Shown piece after piece: positions 1 through 7,942 of a stretch of 64,000 bases of DNA. The first letter of the stretch is position 1. Each line of letters begins with the position of its first letter. The notes under the pieces are model-generated. The model made no database searches. It was not told the origin of the DNA and was given only the letters and a program-made list of their open reading frames with translations. The stretch covers positions 56,347-120,346 of IMG/VR virus record IMGVR_UViG_3300044639_001309. One strand, 5' to 3'. The DNA is from a virus. The position numbers were made by a program, and so were the translations under genes.

Positions 1-1
1 C

Positions 2-316
2 AAGAGACTGCAAACTCATAGCGATGTTAAAAAAATTATTGTTGTTACACATACAGTACCGTCTAAAGATTTGATTAGCCATGACATTGAATTAGTTGGA
101 ACACATAGATACAATACCATGGGCAATAGTTTTATTCAACAAATACTACACGAAGATTCGGAAAACAAGATTAGCCATTGGTGCTTTGGACATTATCATG
201 GCAGCGTTGATCGTGTGATTGACGGAATACGATATGTTAACAACTGTAGAGGAAGAGGCGATACACAATGGAAAAAGTCAGTGTATCATCCTCTACGAAT
301 TGAAGTTAATTTTTAA
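2..316 (+). CDS. Calcineurin-like metallophosphoesterase, C-terminal part (5' end outside window)
   Basis: The reading frame is open from base 2, so the gene begins upstream of the window. The visible 104 residues contain a strand followed by VVTHTVP, and later WCFGHYHGSVD. These match the two late metal-binding histidine motifs (GHT-like and GHxH) of calcineurin-like phosphoesterases. Such enzymes hydrolyse phosphomonoesters or phosphodiesters with two metal ions; the substrate cannot be told here. The gene is on the plus strand and converges with clpS, with the two stop codons overlapping by 4 bases. A TTG at 71 could be mistaken for a start, but motifs upstream show it is internal. Confidence 0.75.
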   Translation, partial: KRLQTHSDVKKIIVVTHTVPSKDLISHDIELVGTHRYNTMGNSFIQQILHEDSENKISHWCFGHYHGSVDRVIDGIRYVNNCRGRGDTQWKKSVYHPLRIEVNF

Positions 317-615
317 GCAGTCTCGGGTTCTAATTTAATCTGCAAGGGATACCCTTCGGTTCTAGCACTAATAGTAATTTCAATTCCCTTTTGCTCAGCA
401 ATTTCATATGGCAAAACTGCAACACACGCAGATCCAGCGTCATGAATATCTGTTGTGATTTTTTCAGCGGTAACTGCGTTATATTCGAAATATTGAATTA
501 AACTTTCAATCACAAATTCCATAGATGTTTGATTGTCGTTGATATAGATAACCTTAAACATTGGAGGCTCTGCCAGTTTTACGTTTGGTTTAATTCTATT
601 TTTAATGTCGGCCAT
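313..615 (-). CDS. clpS: ClpS-like adaptor of the ClpAP protease (N-degron recognin)
   Basis: This is a 100-residue protein with the ClpS core. KVIYINDNQTSMEFVIE (residues 21-37) matches the family motif KVILxNDDYTPMEFV. The N-degron pocket residues are recognisable: N26, D27 and H58 align with E. coli N34, D35 and H66, while the third acidic residue is N28 (D36 in E. coli). ClpS delivers proteins with N-terminal Phe, Leu, Trp or Tyr to host ClpA. The N-terminal extension (about 17 residues) is short, as in other ClpS. It lies downstream of hsp20 and in the same cassette as clpX, suggesting control of host proteolysis. The D-to-N change could shift specificity. Confidence 0.85.
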   Translation of the reverse strand: MADIKNRIKPNVKLAEPPMFKVIYINDNQTSMEFVIESLIQYFEYNAVTAEKITTDIHDAGSACVAVLPYEIAEQKGIEITISARTEGYPLQIKLEPETA

Positions 616-640
616 TGTTATTATCTTCCTTTGCGGATAC

Positions 641-661
641 TGTAGGGCACCGTGCCCTACA
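641..661. repeat. Perfect 10-bp inverted repeat between hsp20 and clpS
   Basis: TGTAGGGCAC and GTGCCCTACA face each other around a single base. In minus-strand RNA this makes a strong GC-rich hairpin between the hsp20 stop codon and the clpS ribosome-binding region. No T run follows on the minus strand, so it is not a classical intrinsic terminator. It could stabilise the hsp20 mRNA end, attenuate clpS, or be a protein-binding operator. Confidence 0.55.
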
Positions 662-684
662 AGTATTTAACATTAACTATTATA

Positions 685-1119
685 TTATGAAGCGTAGTTA
701 ATTGCAATAGTCTTTGGCTTGGCTGAGTCAGGAATTACACGCTCTAGCTTGACAGATAAGATTCCGTCCTTGGCCACAGCATCCTTAACTTCAACATAAT
801 CACCTAGACTAAATATGCGAATAAACTTACGAGCACTAATGCCTTGATGACGGAAGATATATCCTTCGGGCGTTGTTTCTGTTTTTTCGCCGGTGATAAT
901 TAGCTCACCGTCTTTAACAATAATTTCAAGATCGCCTTGATTAAATCCAGCCACAGCAACCTGTACTTCGTAGGTGTTTTCACCTGTTTCTACAATGTTG
1001 TATGGAGGGTAATTAGTTGCGGCGTGATCGATTTGATTAACAATACGATCAAATAGTCTATCAACGCCAATAGCGTTACGATAGAAGGGGGTAATATCAA
1101 AAGATGTGATTTTAGTCAT
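685..1119 (-). CDS. Small heat-shock protein, Hsp20/IbpA family
   Basis: This 144-residue protein has the alpha-crystallin domain at about residues 37-130. NIVETGENTYEVQVAVAGF matches the bacterial IbpA start of that domain, and GELIITGEK and GILSVKLERV are the last strands. The C-terminal tail carries the family's I-x-I-type motif (TIAINY). sHsps hold unfolding proteins in a refoldable state without ATP. T4-like cyanophages commonly carry one. The start is supported by AAGGAG 6 bases upstream of ATG. A sigma70-type promoter and a leader hairpin lie upstream (1155-1215). Confidence 0.92.
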   Translation of the reverse strand: MTKITSFDITPFYRNAIGVDRLFDRIVNQIDHAATNYPPYNIVETGENTYEVQVAVAGFNQGDLEIIVKDGELIITGEKTETTPEGYIFRHQGISARKFIRIFSLGDYVEVKDAVAKDGILSVKLERVIPDSAKPKTIAINYAS

Positions 1120-1154
1120 GTCATTTCTCCTTTATTAAGCAAGTTGACTATACG

Positions 1155-1180
1155 TTGTAGCCCGACCATCGGCGCTACAA
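1155..1180 (-). promoter_or_regulatory. Leader hairpin in the hsp20 5' UTR
   Basis: TTGTAGC (1155-1161) and GCTACAA (1174-1180) pair perfectly, with an inner CCGA/TCGG pairing. The hairpin falls in the predicted start of the hsp20 transcript, about 35 bases upstream of the AAGGAG ribosome-binding site. Many sHsp mRNAs carry RNA thermometers, but here the visible stem does not cover the ribosome-binding site, so a thermosensor role is not shown. Confidence 0.4.
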
Positions 1181-1186
1181 ACTATA

Positions 1187-1215
1187 TTTATACAGGAAAT
1201 ATCTAGATAAGTCAA
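1187..1215 (-). promoter_or_regulatory. Promoter of hsp20 (TTGACT-17-TATAAA; also TATAAATA)
   Basis: Read on the minus strand: TTGACT at 1215-1210, a 17-base spacer, TATAAA at 1192-1187. The -10 region continues as TATAAATA, the exact T4 late promoter consensus, so the gene could be read both early by host sigma70 and late by the phage sigma factor. The start codon is 68 bases downstream. Confidence 0.65.
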
Positions 1216-1667
1216 TGTTGTTCGGCTATGTTAGATGTACAGGTGCGCTTGTCTTTAAAAACAGAAAGAGTAAGACGAGCCACACAAGTCAATTTGCCAG
1301 CATCATTTTTTAAATCAATAGCCCACACCTGAATAGAATTGCCCAATTGAATTGGACGAGCTGTTGCAGTTACCCATCCTCTGTTTGCTGGAGCAATGTG
1401 GTTGGCATTAACATCTAGTCCTACACATCGAAAGCCAGGGTCAATTGCATGATAGGCAGCATAAGATGCCACAGTCTCTGCCAATACCACATTTATGCCG
1501 CCGTTTATAACACCCCACGGTTGCATAGTTCTATGATCAACAGGAATACGTGCAGTTACATAATTGTCACCAATTTCTGTAAATTCAATCCCCACATGTT
1601 CTCCACTATTTCCTTTACTCAACGCATTAAGTAAATCCAAAGATATGGGTTTTTTCCAAATGGTCAC
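1212..1667 (-). CDS. Hotdog-fold acyl-CoA thioesterase, YdiI/MenI-like
   Basis: The 151-residue protein resembles E. coli YdiI/MenI over its whole length. QPWGVINGGINVVLAET (49-65) aligns with QPFGLLHGGASVVLAES, placing the catalytic glutamate at E64. VGLDVNANHI aligns with VGLEINANHV. These enzymes release CoA from aromatic or short acyl thioesters, for example DHNA-CoA in menaquinone synthesis. The usual HGG is NGG here, so the histidine is replaced. It sits between hsp20 and a small gene in the host-interaction cassette. Substrate unknown. Confidence 0.85.
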   Translation of the reverse strand: MTIWKKPISLDLLNALSKGNSGEHVGIEFTEIGDNYVTARIPVDHRTMQPWGVINGGINVVLAETVASYAAYHAIDPGFRCVGLDVNANHIAPANRGWVTATARPIQLGNSIQVWAIDLKNDAGKLTCVARLTLSVFKDKRTCTSNIAEQH

Positions 1668-1670
1668 TGA

Positions 1671-1898
1671 TTATTCTCCGGCATTGTTCTTGACGTTTTT
1701 GACTTGATATTCGCAGGCTGACCAGGTAATAAAAAATAACGTAAAATGCTCGGCTTGATTTAATCCGAGTCGATATTTTAAACCCTTGGCCACTTTAGTT
1801 GTATAAGGTATGTTGTGTTTTTTTGCCCAAAGAGCAACTGCATCTTCAAGGTCATCAAAATTGTCCATTGCTTTTAAAATATCAAATTCAATGTACAT
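1671..1898 (-). CDS. Small protein of unknown function
   Basis: The product has 75 residues, acidic at the N-terminus and basic in the middle, with one hydrophobic stretch (HFTLFFITWSACEY) too short and mixed to be a clear membrane segment. I do not recognise a family. The start ATG overlaps the stop of the bS21 gene by one base (TAATG), so the two are probably translationally coupled, and the thioesterase begins 4 bases after its end. Confidence 0.6.
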   Translation of the reverse strand: MYIEFDILKAMDNFDDLEDAVALWAKKHNIPYTTKVAKGLKYRLGLNQAEHFTLFFITWSACEYQVKNVKNNAGE

Positions 1899-2098
1899 TA
1901 ATAAAGTTTTTTTGGAAGCTCTTGGGTTTGTAGATGTTTACGCCAACGTGCTTTAGCCTGACTTTTTTTAAGTTTTTTTTCTTCTGTTGGCTTTGTATAG
2001 TGTTCACGTTCGCGAAGTTCGAGTAATAGTCCCGAGTTGGCTATTTTTTTCTTGAACTTTCTTAGTGCTTTTTCGATGTTGCCGTCTGTGACAATCAT
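1898..2098 (-). CDS. rpsU: 30S ribosomal protein bS21 homologue
   Basis: The 66-residue product reads MIVTDGNIEKALRKFKKKI and continues with ELREREHYTKPTEEKKLKKSQ, the bS21 signature (xVxxGExxxxALRRFKRxxExxG then REFYxKPxxxR). bS21 binds the 30S platform near the mRNA 3' end of 16S rRNA and helps initiation. Phage-encoded bS21 is known from pelagiphages and huge phages and may bias host ribosomes to phage mRNA. I chose ATG at 2098; an in-frame TTG at 2110 would add four residues. It overlaps the next gene by one base and follows clpX. Confidence 0.92.
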   Translation of the reverse strand: MIVTDGNIEKALRKFKKKIANSGLLLELREREHYTKPTEEKKLKKSQAKARWRKHLQTQELPKKLY

Positions 2099-2120
2099 TG
2101 CTTTCCCCAAAATATCTCCC

Positions 2121-3317
2121 TTATATGTTATCAGGATTATTTATTAGGTCCGCATTGATATTCACGCATTTAATTTCTCGTTTGACATAGTCTCTTAGTT
2201 TAAACATGTGTGGCATTAGTGCTCTTTCAACTTCTGATTGCAAAGCTCTTGCTCCAGTTCCTGAATTAATTGCACGTTTTACAATTGCGTCAATACTGCT
2301 AGATTCAAAATTTAATTCCACTTGATCTTGTTTAAAAATCCAACGATATTGATCCAGGATATTGTGTTTTACTTCGGTTAGCACACGAGTCATCGAGTGC
2401 TCATCTAATTCTTCCAAGGTAACCACACTAGGAAAACGTCCTACAAATTCAGGAATCATTCCAAAACGCACTAGATCATCAGGAGTAACTTGAGTTAGGT
2501 CAGCATCTCTCTTAGAAATCATTTCTGTGTTAAATCCAATATTTGATCCGTTGATACGATTTTTTAAAATGCTGTCAAGTCCAACAAATGCACCACCGGT
2601 AATAAACAAAATTTTACTAGTGTCGATTTCAATCATCTCGCCGCCAGGGTGTTTTCTACCACCGGAGTTTGGAATACGACATACAGTACCTTCAACTAAC
2701 TTTAGCAATGCCTGTTGAACGCCCTCGCCCGACACATCCCGAGTGATACTGGTGCTTTCACTTTTACGTGCAATTTTGTCAATCTCATCTACAAATACAA
2801 TTCCACGCTGTGCTTTTTCAACGTCATTGCCCGATGCCGCATATAACCGACTAATCAACATTTCAACGTCGTCACCAACATAGCCTGCTTCAGTAATACT
2901 GGTAGCATCTGCAATAACAAAAGGAACATCTAAATATCTTGCCACTGTCTTGGCCAGAAGTGTTTTACCCGATCCAGTTGGGCCAAGCATGAGGATGTTG
3001 GCTTTGGATAGTTCAATTTCTGTTCCTATGTTTTGTAGTCGTTTGTAATGATTAACAATTGCAACGCTAAGAACAACTTTTGCACGATCTTGACCAATGA
3101 CGTATTGATCAAGAAATTCTTTGAGTTTCATGGGATCCATGCGTTCTACGTCATTAACAATTTCTGCAGGTGGCTGGTCTTCTAACAAGTCCTGGCATAA
3201 TGTGACACATTCGTTGCAGATTGCAACATCGTCACTGACAATTAGTTTTTTTACTACGTCTTTTTCTTTGCCACAAAAGCTACAGGCGTGTTTGTGTTGT
3301 TGCAGTACAGCAGTCAT
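2121..3317 (-). CDS. clpX: ClpX, AAA+ unfoldase of the ClpXP protease
   Basis: The 398-residue protein has every ClpX hallmark: an N-terminal C4 zinc domain (C12, C15, C34, C37), Walker A GPTGSGKT (112-119), pore loop GYVG (145-148), Walker B IVFVDEID (173-180), the RKH pore loop (221-223) and an IGF loop (260-262), which docks on ClpP. No clpP is seen in the window, so the protein presumably caps host ClpP. The length is close to bacterial ClpX (about 424). It starts by TAATG overlap with the stop of the upstream membrane-protein gene and is followed by bS21. Confidence 0.97.
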   Translation of the reverse strand: MTAVLQQHKHACSFCGKEKDVVKKLIVSDDVAICNECVTLCQDLLEDQPPAEIVNDVERMDPMKLKEFLDQYVIGQDRAKVVLSVAIVNHYKRLQNIGTEIELSKANILMLGPTGSGKTLLAKTVARYLDVPFVIADATSITEAGYVGDDVEMLISRLYAASGNDVEKAQRGIVFVDEIDKIARKSESTSITRDVSGEGVQQALLKLVEGTVCRIPNSGGRKHPGGEMIEIDTSKILFITGGAFVGLDSILKNRINGSNIGFNTEMISKRDADLTQVTPDDLVRFGMIPEFVGRFPSVVTLEELDEHSMTRVLTEVKHNILDQYRWIFKQDQVELNFESSSIDAIVKRAINSGTGARALQSEVERALMPHMFKLRDYVKREIKCVNINADLINNPDNI

Positions 3318-4825
3318 TAAATTGGTCCTTGTTTAAGTTTTTCTTCGATTTGGGAACGTTCACTGTCATTGAGCAGTTCAGGGTCGTACTCGCCTGAACT
3401 TATTTTACTAATTAAATAATCAATGTAAGAGTCATTATATACATATCTGTCGGTTAATTTTTTATCAACTTCAATCCATTTTTGTCCATTGTATTTAAAT
3501 AACTTGGTTGGTTGGTATGCTGTGTTAAGATACATTTCTCCTTTTGCAGAAGACTCGGGTAATTGGTCTCCATAAGGAATGTCTAAATCTTCATTGCCAA
3601 TATCTAAGTAATCTTCCCATGGGTAATGATCGATAAAGCCTGCGTCAACTAATCGCCGTTGATTTTTTAAAGTTTCATTGGGGTTATCTGCTTTCCAACG
3701 ACGTTTAGCTTCTTTGACTGCGTCTGAATCGTTTTCGACCTCTTCTTCGACCTCTTCTTCGACCTCTTCATTAACTGGGTCACAATCCGGGTTAGCACAA
3801 ACTAATCCTATGCTGGGTACATCGACCAGTGGTGTACCACATTTTACACAAGGTATAGGATCTGATTCAATTGATAGTGTTTCAACTGGATGGGTTTCTG
3901 GATTTGTAAACATCCAACCTGGAGGATGTAGGTTGTTCGGAAATAACTCGTCTTTGATTATCAAGTCACCAGTGGGCAAATCTTCGTTGGCTGATTCTTT
4001 GATTTGATCAATTTGATCGTTGGTTAACGGCCCATCGTCTTCTTCGTATGCTGGTGTTTTTTCTAAATCTTCTCTACGCCACTTTAAACTTTCAGTTGCG
4101 GCCAACAACATCATGATAGCCAAGGGATCAAACACAGCAACAATGATAATGATCACCCAGGTCACTGCTTTTTCCAGCAAGTTGGCATCAGGGTTATCAC
4201 CATAGATAAATGAAGCAATGTATTTTATTGGTCCTACTTCGGCTTCTACTTTTCTAACCTCGGCGGCAATCGGCGCTCGCTCTTCAGCAAATATGCTAAT
4301 TCTTTTCTGTTCGGCTTCGATTTCAGCAAGGAGACGCCCACGTTCCTTTTGTTGCGTCCTACGGAGAGCCACGGCTTTATCTGCACCTGTTTCTGAAGTG
4401 CTTCGGCCCATGACCTGGTCCACTGCCTCATCCATTTGTTTAAGAGCTTTGCGGTTTGCATCTATGTTCTCTTTGGCTGTTTTAATTTTTTCATCGTAGA
4501 CTGCAATCTTGGCCTGCACATCACCTGATACTAGGCTTTGATCACTGTGGGCTTTTGACAAGAAGCCAAAAATACCCATTGATGTTATTATCATCAATAT
4601 ACCAACTGCAGGCACTAGATACAATTTCATGGTTAACCGGCAACGGTGCCAGTATTCGTGTAGCCAGACTGTTACAACTAGTTTAGCAACCTCAAGTATC
4701 GACCCCATAATCATGATAGGCACTACTGCCGCGGCAAATATAGCCGCAAGACCTGCAATTGAATAGAAAGCGGCAATGGCAGATAAAGACAGGGCTATTG
4801 CTAAAGTTAGTAGTGACAAAAACAT
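3317..4825 (-). CDS. Membrane protein with coiled coil and zinc ribbon, unknown function
   Basis: The 502-residue protein has hydrophobic segments at about 1-50 (two helices), 68-90 and 221-243. A long charged coiled coil (about 100-195) lies between the last two. After the membrane part come an acidic linker, a zinc ribbon with C326, C329, C343 and C348, an EEVE triple repeat (from a 12-bp DNA repeat near 3737-3773) and a basic-acidic tail. The layout suggests an inner-membrane anchor presenting a metal-binding domain to the cytoplasm. I do not recognise a named family. The stop codon overlaps the clpX start by one base. Confidence 0.75.
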   Translation of the reverse strand: MFLSLLTLAIALSLSAIAAFYSIAGLAAIFAAAVVPIMIMGSILEVAKLVVTVWLHEYWHRCRLTMKLYLVPAVGILMIITSMGIFGFLSKAHSDQSLVSGDVQAKIAVYDEKIKTAKENIDANRKALKQMDEAVDQVMGRSTSETGADKAVALRRTQQKERGRLLAEIEAEQKRISIFAEERAPIAAEVRKVEAEVGPIKYIASFIYGDNPDANLLEKAVTWVIIIIVAVFDPLAIMMLLAATESLKWRREDLEKTPAYEEDDGPLTNDQIDQIKESANEDLPTGDLIIKDELFPNNLHPPGWMFTNPETHPVETLSIESDPIPCVKCGTPLVDVPSIGLVCANPDCDPVNEEVEEEVEEEVENDSDAVKEAKRRWKADNPNETLKNQRRLVDAGFIDHYPWEDYLDIGNEDLDIPYGDQLPESSAKGEMYLNTAYQPTKLFKYNGQKWIEVDKKLTDRYVYNDSYIDYLISKISSGEYDPELLNDSERSQIEEKLKQGPI

Positions 4826-4827
4826 AG

Positions 4828-5097
4828 TTAGTTATTTACCGGTTTTTTAATCTCTTGTTTGATCAACTCAACTCCTGTTTTGAGCGTAATCCACACGCCA
4901 AATTTAGAATCAGGCACTTCAAACCAAACATCAACTCGAGGGTTATCTGACCATCTAATTTTATCAAGTTTACGCCGTACCTTTCCCTGGCAAGACCATT
5001 CTTTACCAAACAAGCGGCGACACTCAGCCATGACATTATACCATTGCTGAGAGTTTTTTATTGCAAAATAAAACTTGTGGGATTTTTTATTTTCCAT
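4828..5097 (-). CDS. Small basic protein of unknown function
   Basis: The 89-residue product is rich in Lys, Arg and Trp (QQWYNVMAECRRLFGKEW, KIRWSDNPRVDVWFEV). It may be a small beta-rich domain. It is separated by 2 bases from the membrane-protein gene downstream. No family is recognised. Confidence 0.55.
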   Translation of the reverse strand: MENKKSHKFYFAIKNSQQWYNVMAECRRLFGKEWSCQGKVRRKLDKIRWSDNPRVDVWFEVPDSKFGVWITLKTGVELIKQEIKKPVNN

Positions 5098-5161
5098 CCA
5101 TATCTTTATCTGCGACCTTCTTTAAGATAATAAAGTTTCTTCATAATGAAGAATGGCTATA

Positions 5162-5377
5162 TTATTCTAATCCAAAATGTTTGAGTAAAGCTTTTTCCTT
5201 ACCGGATACTGTGGCACATTCTCGAACAATGCCTTCAGCAAATAACTGTAATTCATCCAGGCGCAAGGCACAGAATAAACTTGGGTTTGCTTTAAATGCA
5301 TCAAGAAAGTCCTCTTCGTTGAGTTTTTCTTTAAAAGCATTATCAGCAATTTTAATAAAATTTTCATGCATAGTCAT
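5162..5377 (-). CDS. Small helical protein of unknown function
   Basis: This 71-residue, mostly helical, acidic protein follows DNA ligase with an ATGA overlap (its start over the ligase stop), so it is translationally coupled to the ligase. Its length and pattern (FLDAFKANPSLFCALRLDEL) give no family match I know. Confidence 0.6.
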   Translation of the reverse strand: MTMHENFIKIADNAFKEKLNEEDFLDAFKANPSLFCALRLDELQLFAEGIVRECATVSGKEKALLKHFGLE

Positions 5378-6747
5378 AATTTTTCTCCTTGTTCAAATCC
5401 ACGGAATCGCAAAAATCGAGGAAACCTCAAACTATACGATCCGTCTTGGTTTTGCGTAACTGCGTCAGCTTCAACTTCAACCACGCACCCCAAAAGTTTA
5501 TCCCTAGCGGTCCAATACTCATCGCGATCGCTATCAGACAAACCACTGCCAACATTAACCCTAATATTTCGGTCATTATCGACTCCTTCACAAATTATAG
5601 CACCCAACCGGCCAAGATTGCGACCGGTTCCTTCTTCGAAACCCACAATATCGAGATCAACAGTAATAGTAGGTTTCCATTTCATCCAAAAGTCTGAACG
5701 TTTGCACTCGTAAGGTGCATCCATGTTCTTGATCATGATGCCTTCATAACCTTCTTGTACTGAAGCTTCGGCAAACCTGCGCATGACATCATGTCCTTCT
5801 GCTGTGTCCAAGTCCACATCCATACCGGGCATGATTTGCACACACCCATTTTCTGGTAACATTGCTTGAGCACGTTTTAAGAGATCAATTCGCTTGTGCT
5901 GTTGCAAATTACAAAAGCCTTCACGGAACTCTGTCAACGGCAAGATGTCAAACACATGATACACCATGTTGTCTGTTTTAGCATTGCTCTTGCGTTGTGC
6001 TTGCTTCATCAAGTCCTGGAAATTCTTGCCCACAATCTCGCCATCCAACACAAACTGTCCACCAAAGGCAGAATCACGCTGGAATGCTTTGCGATGTTCT
6101 TCGATAAAGTCTGCAATCTGTGGGAAGTTCTCAAACTCTTTGCCATTACGGCTGTACAATGTACAAGCAGATCCATTCACAACTGCCAACACACGCACAC
6201 CATCCAGCTTGACTTCCAGGCGTTTGATACCTTTTAACTTTTTGGGCTGGTCTGTAGAATCCTGGGCCAGTTGGCAACTGAAGATTGGTATCTTCCATTC
6301 AGTCTTGCCCAGTACTTTGTTTAGAGTTTTCTCTGAGATACCGCATCTCAAGTCCTTGATCAACACCCGTCGAGCCAAGTTATTCCACTCGTCTGAGTCA
6401 AACATTTGACTGCAAGTTTCGATTGCTTCTCTTGCACGATTACCGGTGACGCTTCTGGTACGTAGACTTTCTAACAAGGCCCAAAATGTAGTCCAGGGGT
6501 TAGGCATACCAGTCAGCCCGTTGGTCTCGGGTACCTGACGGATGTTAAAAGTGTAGAAAGGATTATAGGCCTGGTAGCAATTAAAGAGGAAACATTGTGC
6601 ATCGGCACTACCAAGTCTTGCCGCCATTAGTGCTTTTTCAATAGTTTTTTCTTTGTGTATGCGACTGTCCGAACTTTCCAGATCACGTATCCAGCCTGCG
6701 GCCATTGTGTTGTCAAACCTTTCGTCGCTAAAATTAATATCTTGCAT
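5374..6747 (-). CDS. 30: ATP-dependent DNA ligase (T4 gp30 type)
   Basis: This is a 457-residue ligase, close to T4 gp30 (487). Motif I is KLDGVRVL, the KxDG site adenylated by ATP (about residue 160). Later motifs are VLDGEIV (motif III), EGIMIKN (motif IV) and WMKWKP (motif V). An N-terminal helical domain includes RCGISEKTLNKVL. It seals nicks during replication and recombination. It begins 5 bases after the upstream hypothetical gene and overlaps the next by 4 bases. Confidence 0.95.
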   Translation of the reverse strand: MQDINFSDERFDNTMAAGWIRDLESSDSRIHKEKTIEKALMAARLGSADAQCFLFNCYQAYNPFYTFNIRQVPETNGLTGMPNPWTTFWALLESLRTRSVTGNRAREAIETCSQMFDSDEWNNLARRVLIKDLRCGISEKTLNKVLGKTEWKIPIFSCQLAQDSTDQPKKLKGIKRLEVKLDGVRVLAVVNGSACTLYSRNGKEFENFPQIADFIEEHRKAFQRDSAFGGQFVLDGEIVGKNFQDLMKQAQRKSNAKTDNMVYHVFDILPLTEFREGFCNLQQHKRIDLLKRAQAMLPENGCVQIMPGMDVDLDTAEGHDVMRRFAEASVQEGYEGIMIKNMDAPYECKRSDFWMKWKPTITVDLDIVGFEEGTGRNLGRLGAIICEGVDNDRNIRVNVGSGLSDSDRDEYWTARDKLLGCVVEVEADAVTQNQDGSYSLRFPRFLRFRGFEQGEKL

Positions 6748-6752
6748 AGTAT

Positions 6753-7247
6753 TTAACTTCCTGTAGAAAGAATAAGTGTACGTGGATCATCTTTGGCAAT
6801 TTTAAAACCTTCAATGAACATGTGATGTTCATCACCGCTGTCACGGATACAGGCATTGGCCGCAACATACAATGCCGACCAAGTTAGTCCATTGATCTCA
6901 GAACTCACTGTGTCGTCGCCCCAATGGTCTTTGTATAACACACGATCCACACCTTCAAAGGGATGACGATCGCCAAGATTGTTTGCGTCGTAGACACTCC
7001 AGACAGCTGACAATCCTAGTTGATTTTGAACATCACTATAATGCTCTTGTTTAAGTTCAAACGACTTGCTGTCTTGTTCGTATGCACTGGTAAGACCTTT
7101 GCGAATGTCTGTTGCGGCACGGGCCAGCTTGATGTACAGTTCAGGTTTGAGTACTTCTTCAAGCTGTGTTCTGACCTGATCCAACTCCCACAAGGCGTTA
7201 TGTATAGTCTTGAATTCTTCAGCAGTGAGTGTAGGGCTACAGTTCAT
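6753..7247 (-). CDS. Conserved hypothetical protein
   Basis: The 164-residue protein has an N-terminal helical half (LTAEEFKTIHNALWELDQVRTQ onward) and a C-terminal half rich in Trp and Asp (AVWSVYDANNLGDRHPFEG). No catalytic motif is evident. It lies between a small membrane protein and DNA ligase in the same operon. Confidence 0.65.
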   Translation of the reverse strand: MNCSPTLTAEEFKTIHNALWELDQVRTQLEEVLKPELYIKLARAATDIRKGLTSAYEQDSKSFELKQEHYSDVQNQLGLSAVWSVYDANNLGDRHPFEGVDRVLYKDHWGDDTVSSEINGLTWSALYVAANACIRDSGDEHHMFIEGFKIAKDDPRTLILSTGS

Positions 7248-7253
7248 TATAAA

Positions 7254-7406
7254 TTATTCCTTAACAAACGACACACCTGATGCCATTATCATTAGACCAA
7301 ATGATGCTGTCAATGCGGCATAAAATAAATCAAGATCTGTTTGACTGTGCTCAATGCCACCAACTGCACCAAAGGCAATCAATAACCCAATCATAATTCT
7401 AATCAT
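7254..7406 (-). CDS. Small membrane protein, 50 residues
   Basis: This short frame reads MIRIMIGLLIAFGAVGG, then EHSQTDLD, then a second hydrophobic segment LFYAALTASFGLMIMASGV, ending SFVKE. Two membrane helices joined by an acidic loop are predicted. Its ATG overlaps the stop of the upstream gene by one base (TAATG), and the next gene starts 6 bases after its stop, so it fills the gap exactly. Role unknown. Confidence 0.7.
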   Translation of the reverse strand: MIRIMIGLLIAFGAVGGIEHSQTDLDLFYAALTASFGLMIMASGVSFVKE

Positions 7407-7882
7407 TATGCTGTTTCCTTTACAGTTTCCAAGGCTTCTGATAACAACACCAGTTTCTTGTAAAACTTTGTATCACTCTCGTAAGTGTTACCCACATACC
7501 AGACCCCATCTTGCATAATGTAATACCATTCTGCACAGCATCCGTCGGCACGTTCAAAGAACTTGGCAAAGGTTAAATCCACTGCAAAGTCGAAGCCTTC
7601 TTCTCCGCGGTCACGACCGTAGAACGTGCATGAATCTCCGTGGTCCAACTTGTATTGCTCACGTTCCGCTGGCGTGAGGTCAAAGTGACTGAAGGCATGT
7701 TTTTCGCCGATGTTCTGGCGGAGGCTACTGAGGTCCCCAAGGGCCACAAGGTGGTTTGCTTTTGCTGAGTCATAGTGTTCCTGTAGAATAAGACCATTGT
7801 GTTCGAGATAGCCATCCCAGTGACAGTAAACTGATTTACATTTATCACCATGCATAACTGCAATGCGACTACGAGTACCCAT
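7406..7882 (-). CDS. Conserved phage protein (GTRSRI/VYCHWDGY family), unknown function
   Basis: The 158-residue protein begins MGTRSRIAVMHGDKCKSVYC and then HWDGYLEHNG, a motif I recall from hypothetical proteins of many phages and bacteria. It has several His, Cys and Trp residues but no assigned activity. AAGGAG lies 7 bases upstream of the ATG. A strong promoter (7914-7942) lies just upstream. Confidence 0.75.
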   Translation of the reverse strand: MGTRSRIAVMHGDKCKSVYCHWDGYLEHNGLILQEHYDSAKANHLVALGDLSSLRQNIGEKHAFSHFDLTPAEREQYKLDHGDSCTFYGRDRGEEGFDFAVDLTFAKFFERADGCCAEWYYIMQDGVWYVGNTYESDTKFYKKLVLLSEALETVKETA

Positions 7883-7913
7883 ATCAAGCTCCTTTGTGTT
7901 TCAGTATATGTAT

Positions 7914-7942
7914 ATTATAGCAAATTGGGAATTATCGGTCAA
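7914..7942 (-). promoter_or_regulatory. Strong sigma70-type promoter, TTGACC-17-TATAAT with extended -10
   Basis: On the minus strand: TTGACC (7942-7937), 17-base spacer starting GATAATTCCC and ending TTTGC, TATAAT (7919-7914). TGC before TATAAT is an extended -10. It serves the 7406-7882 gene and those downstream. The -35 box overlaps the TGA stop of the upstream gene (7939-7941). Confidence 0.85.

Noticed and set aside
5366-6409. Several plus-strand open frames opposite DNA ligase
   Set aside because: They are antisense to a clearly coding gene with all ligase motifs and show no recognised domains.
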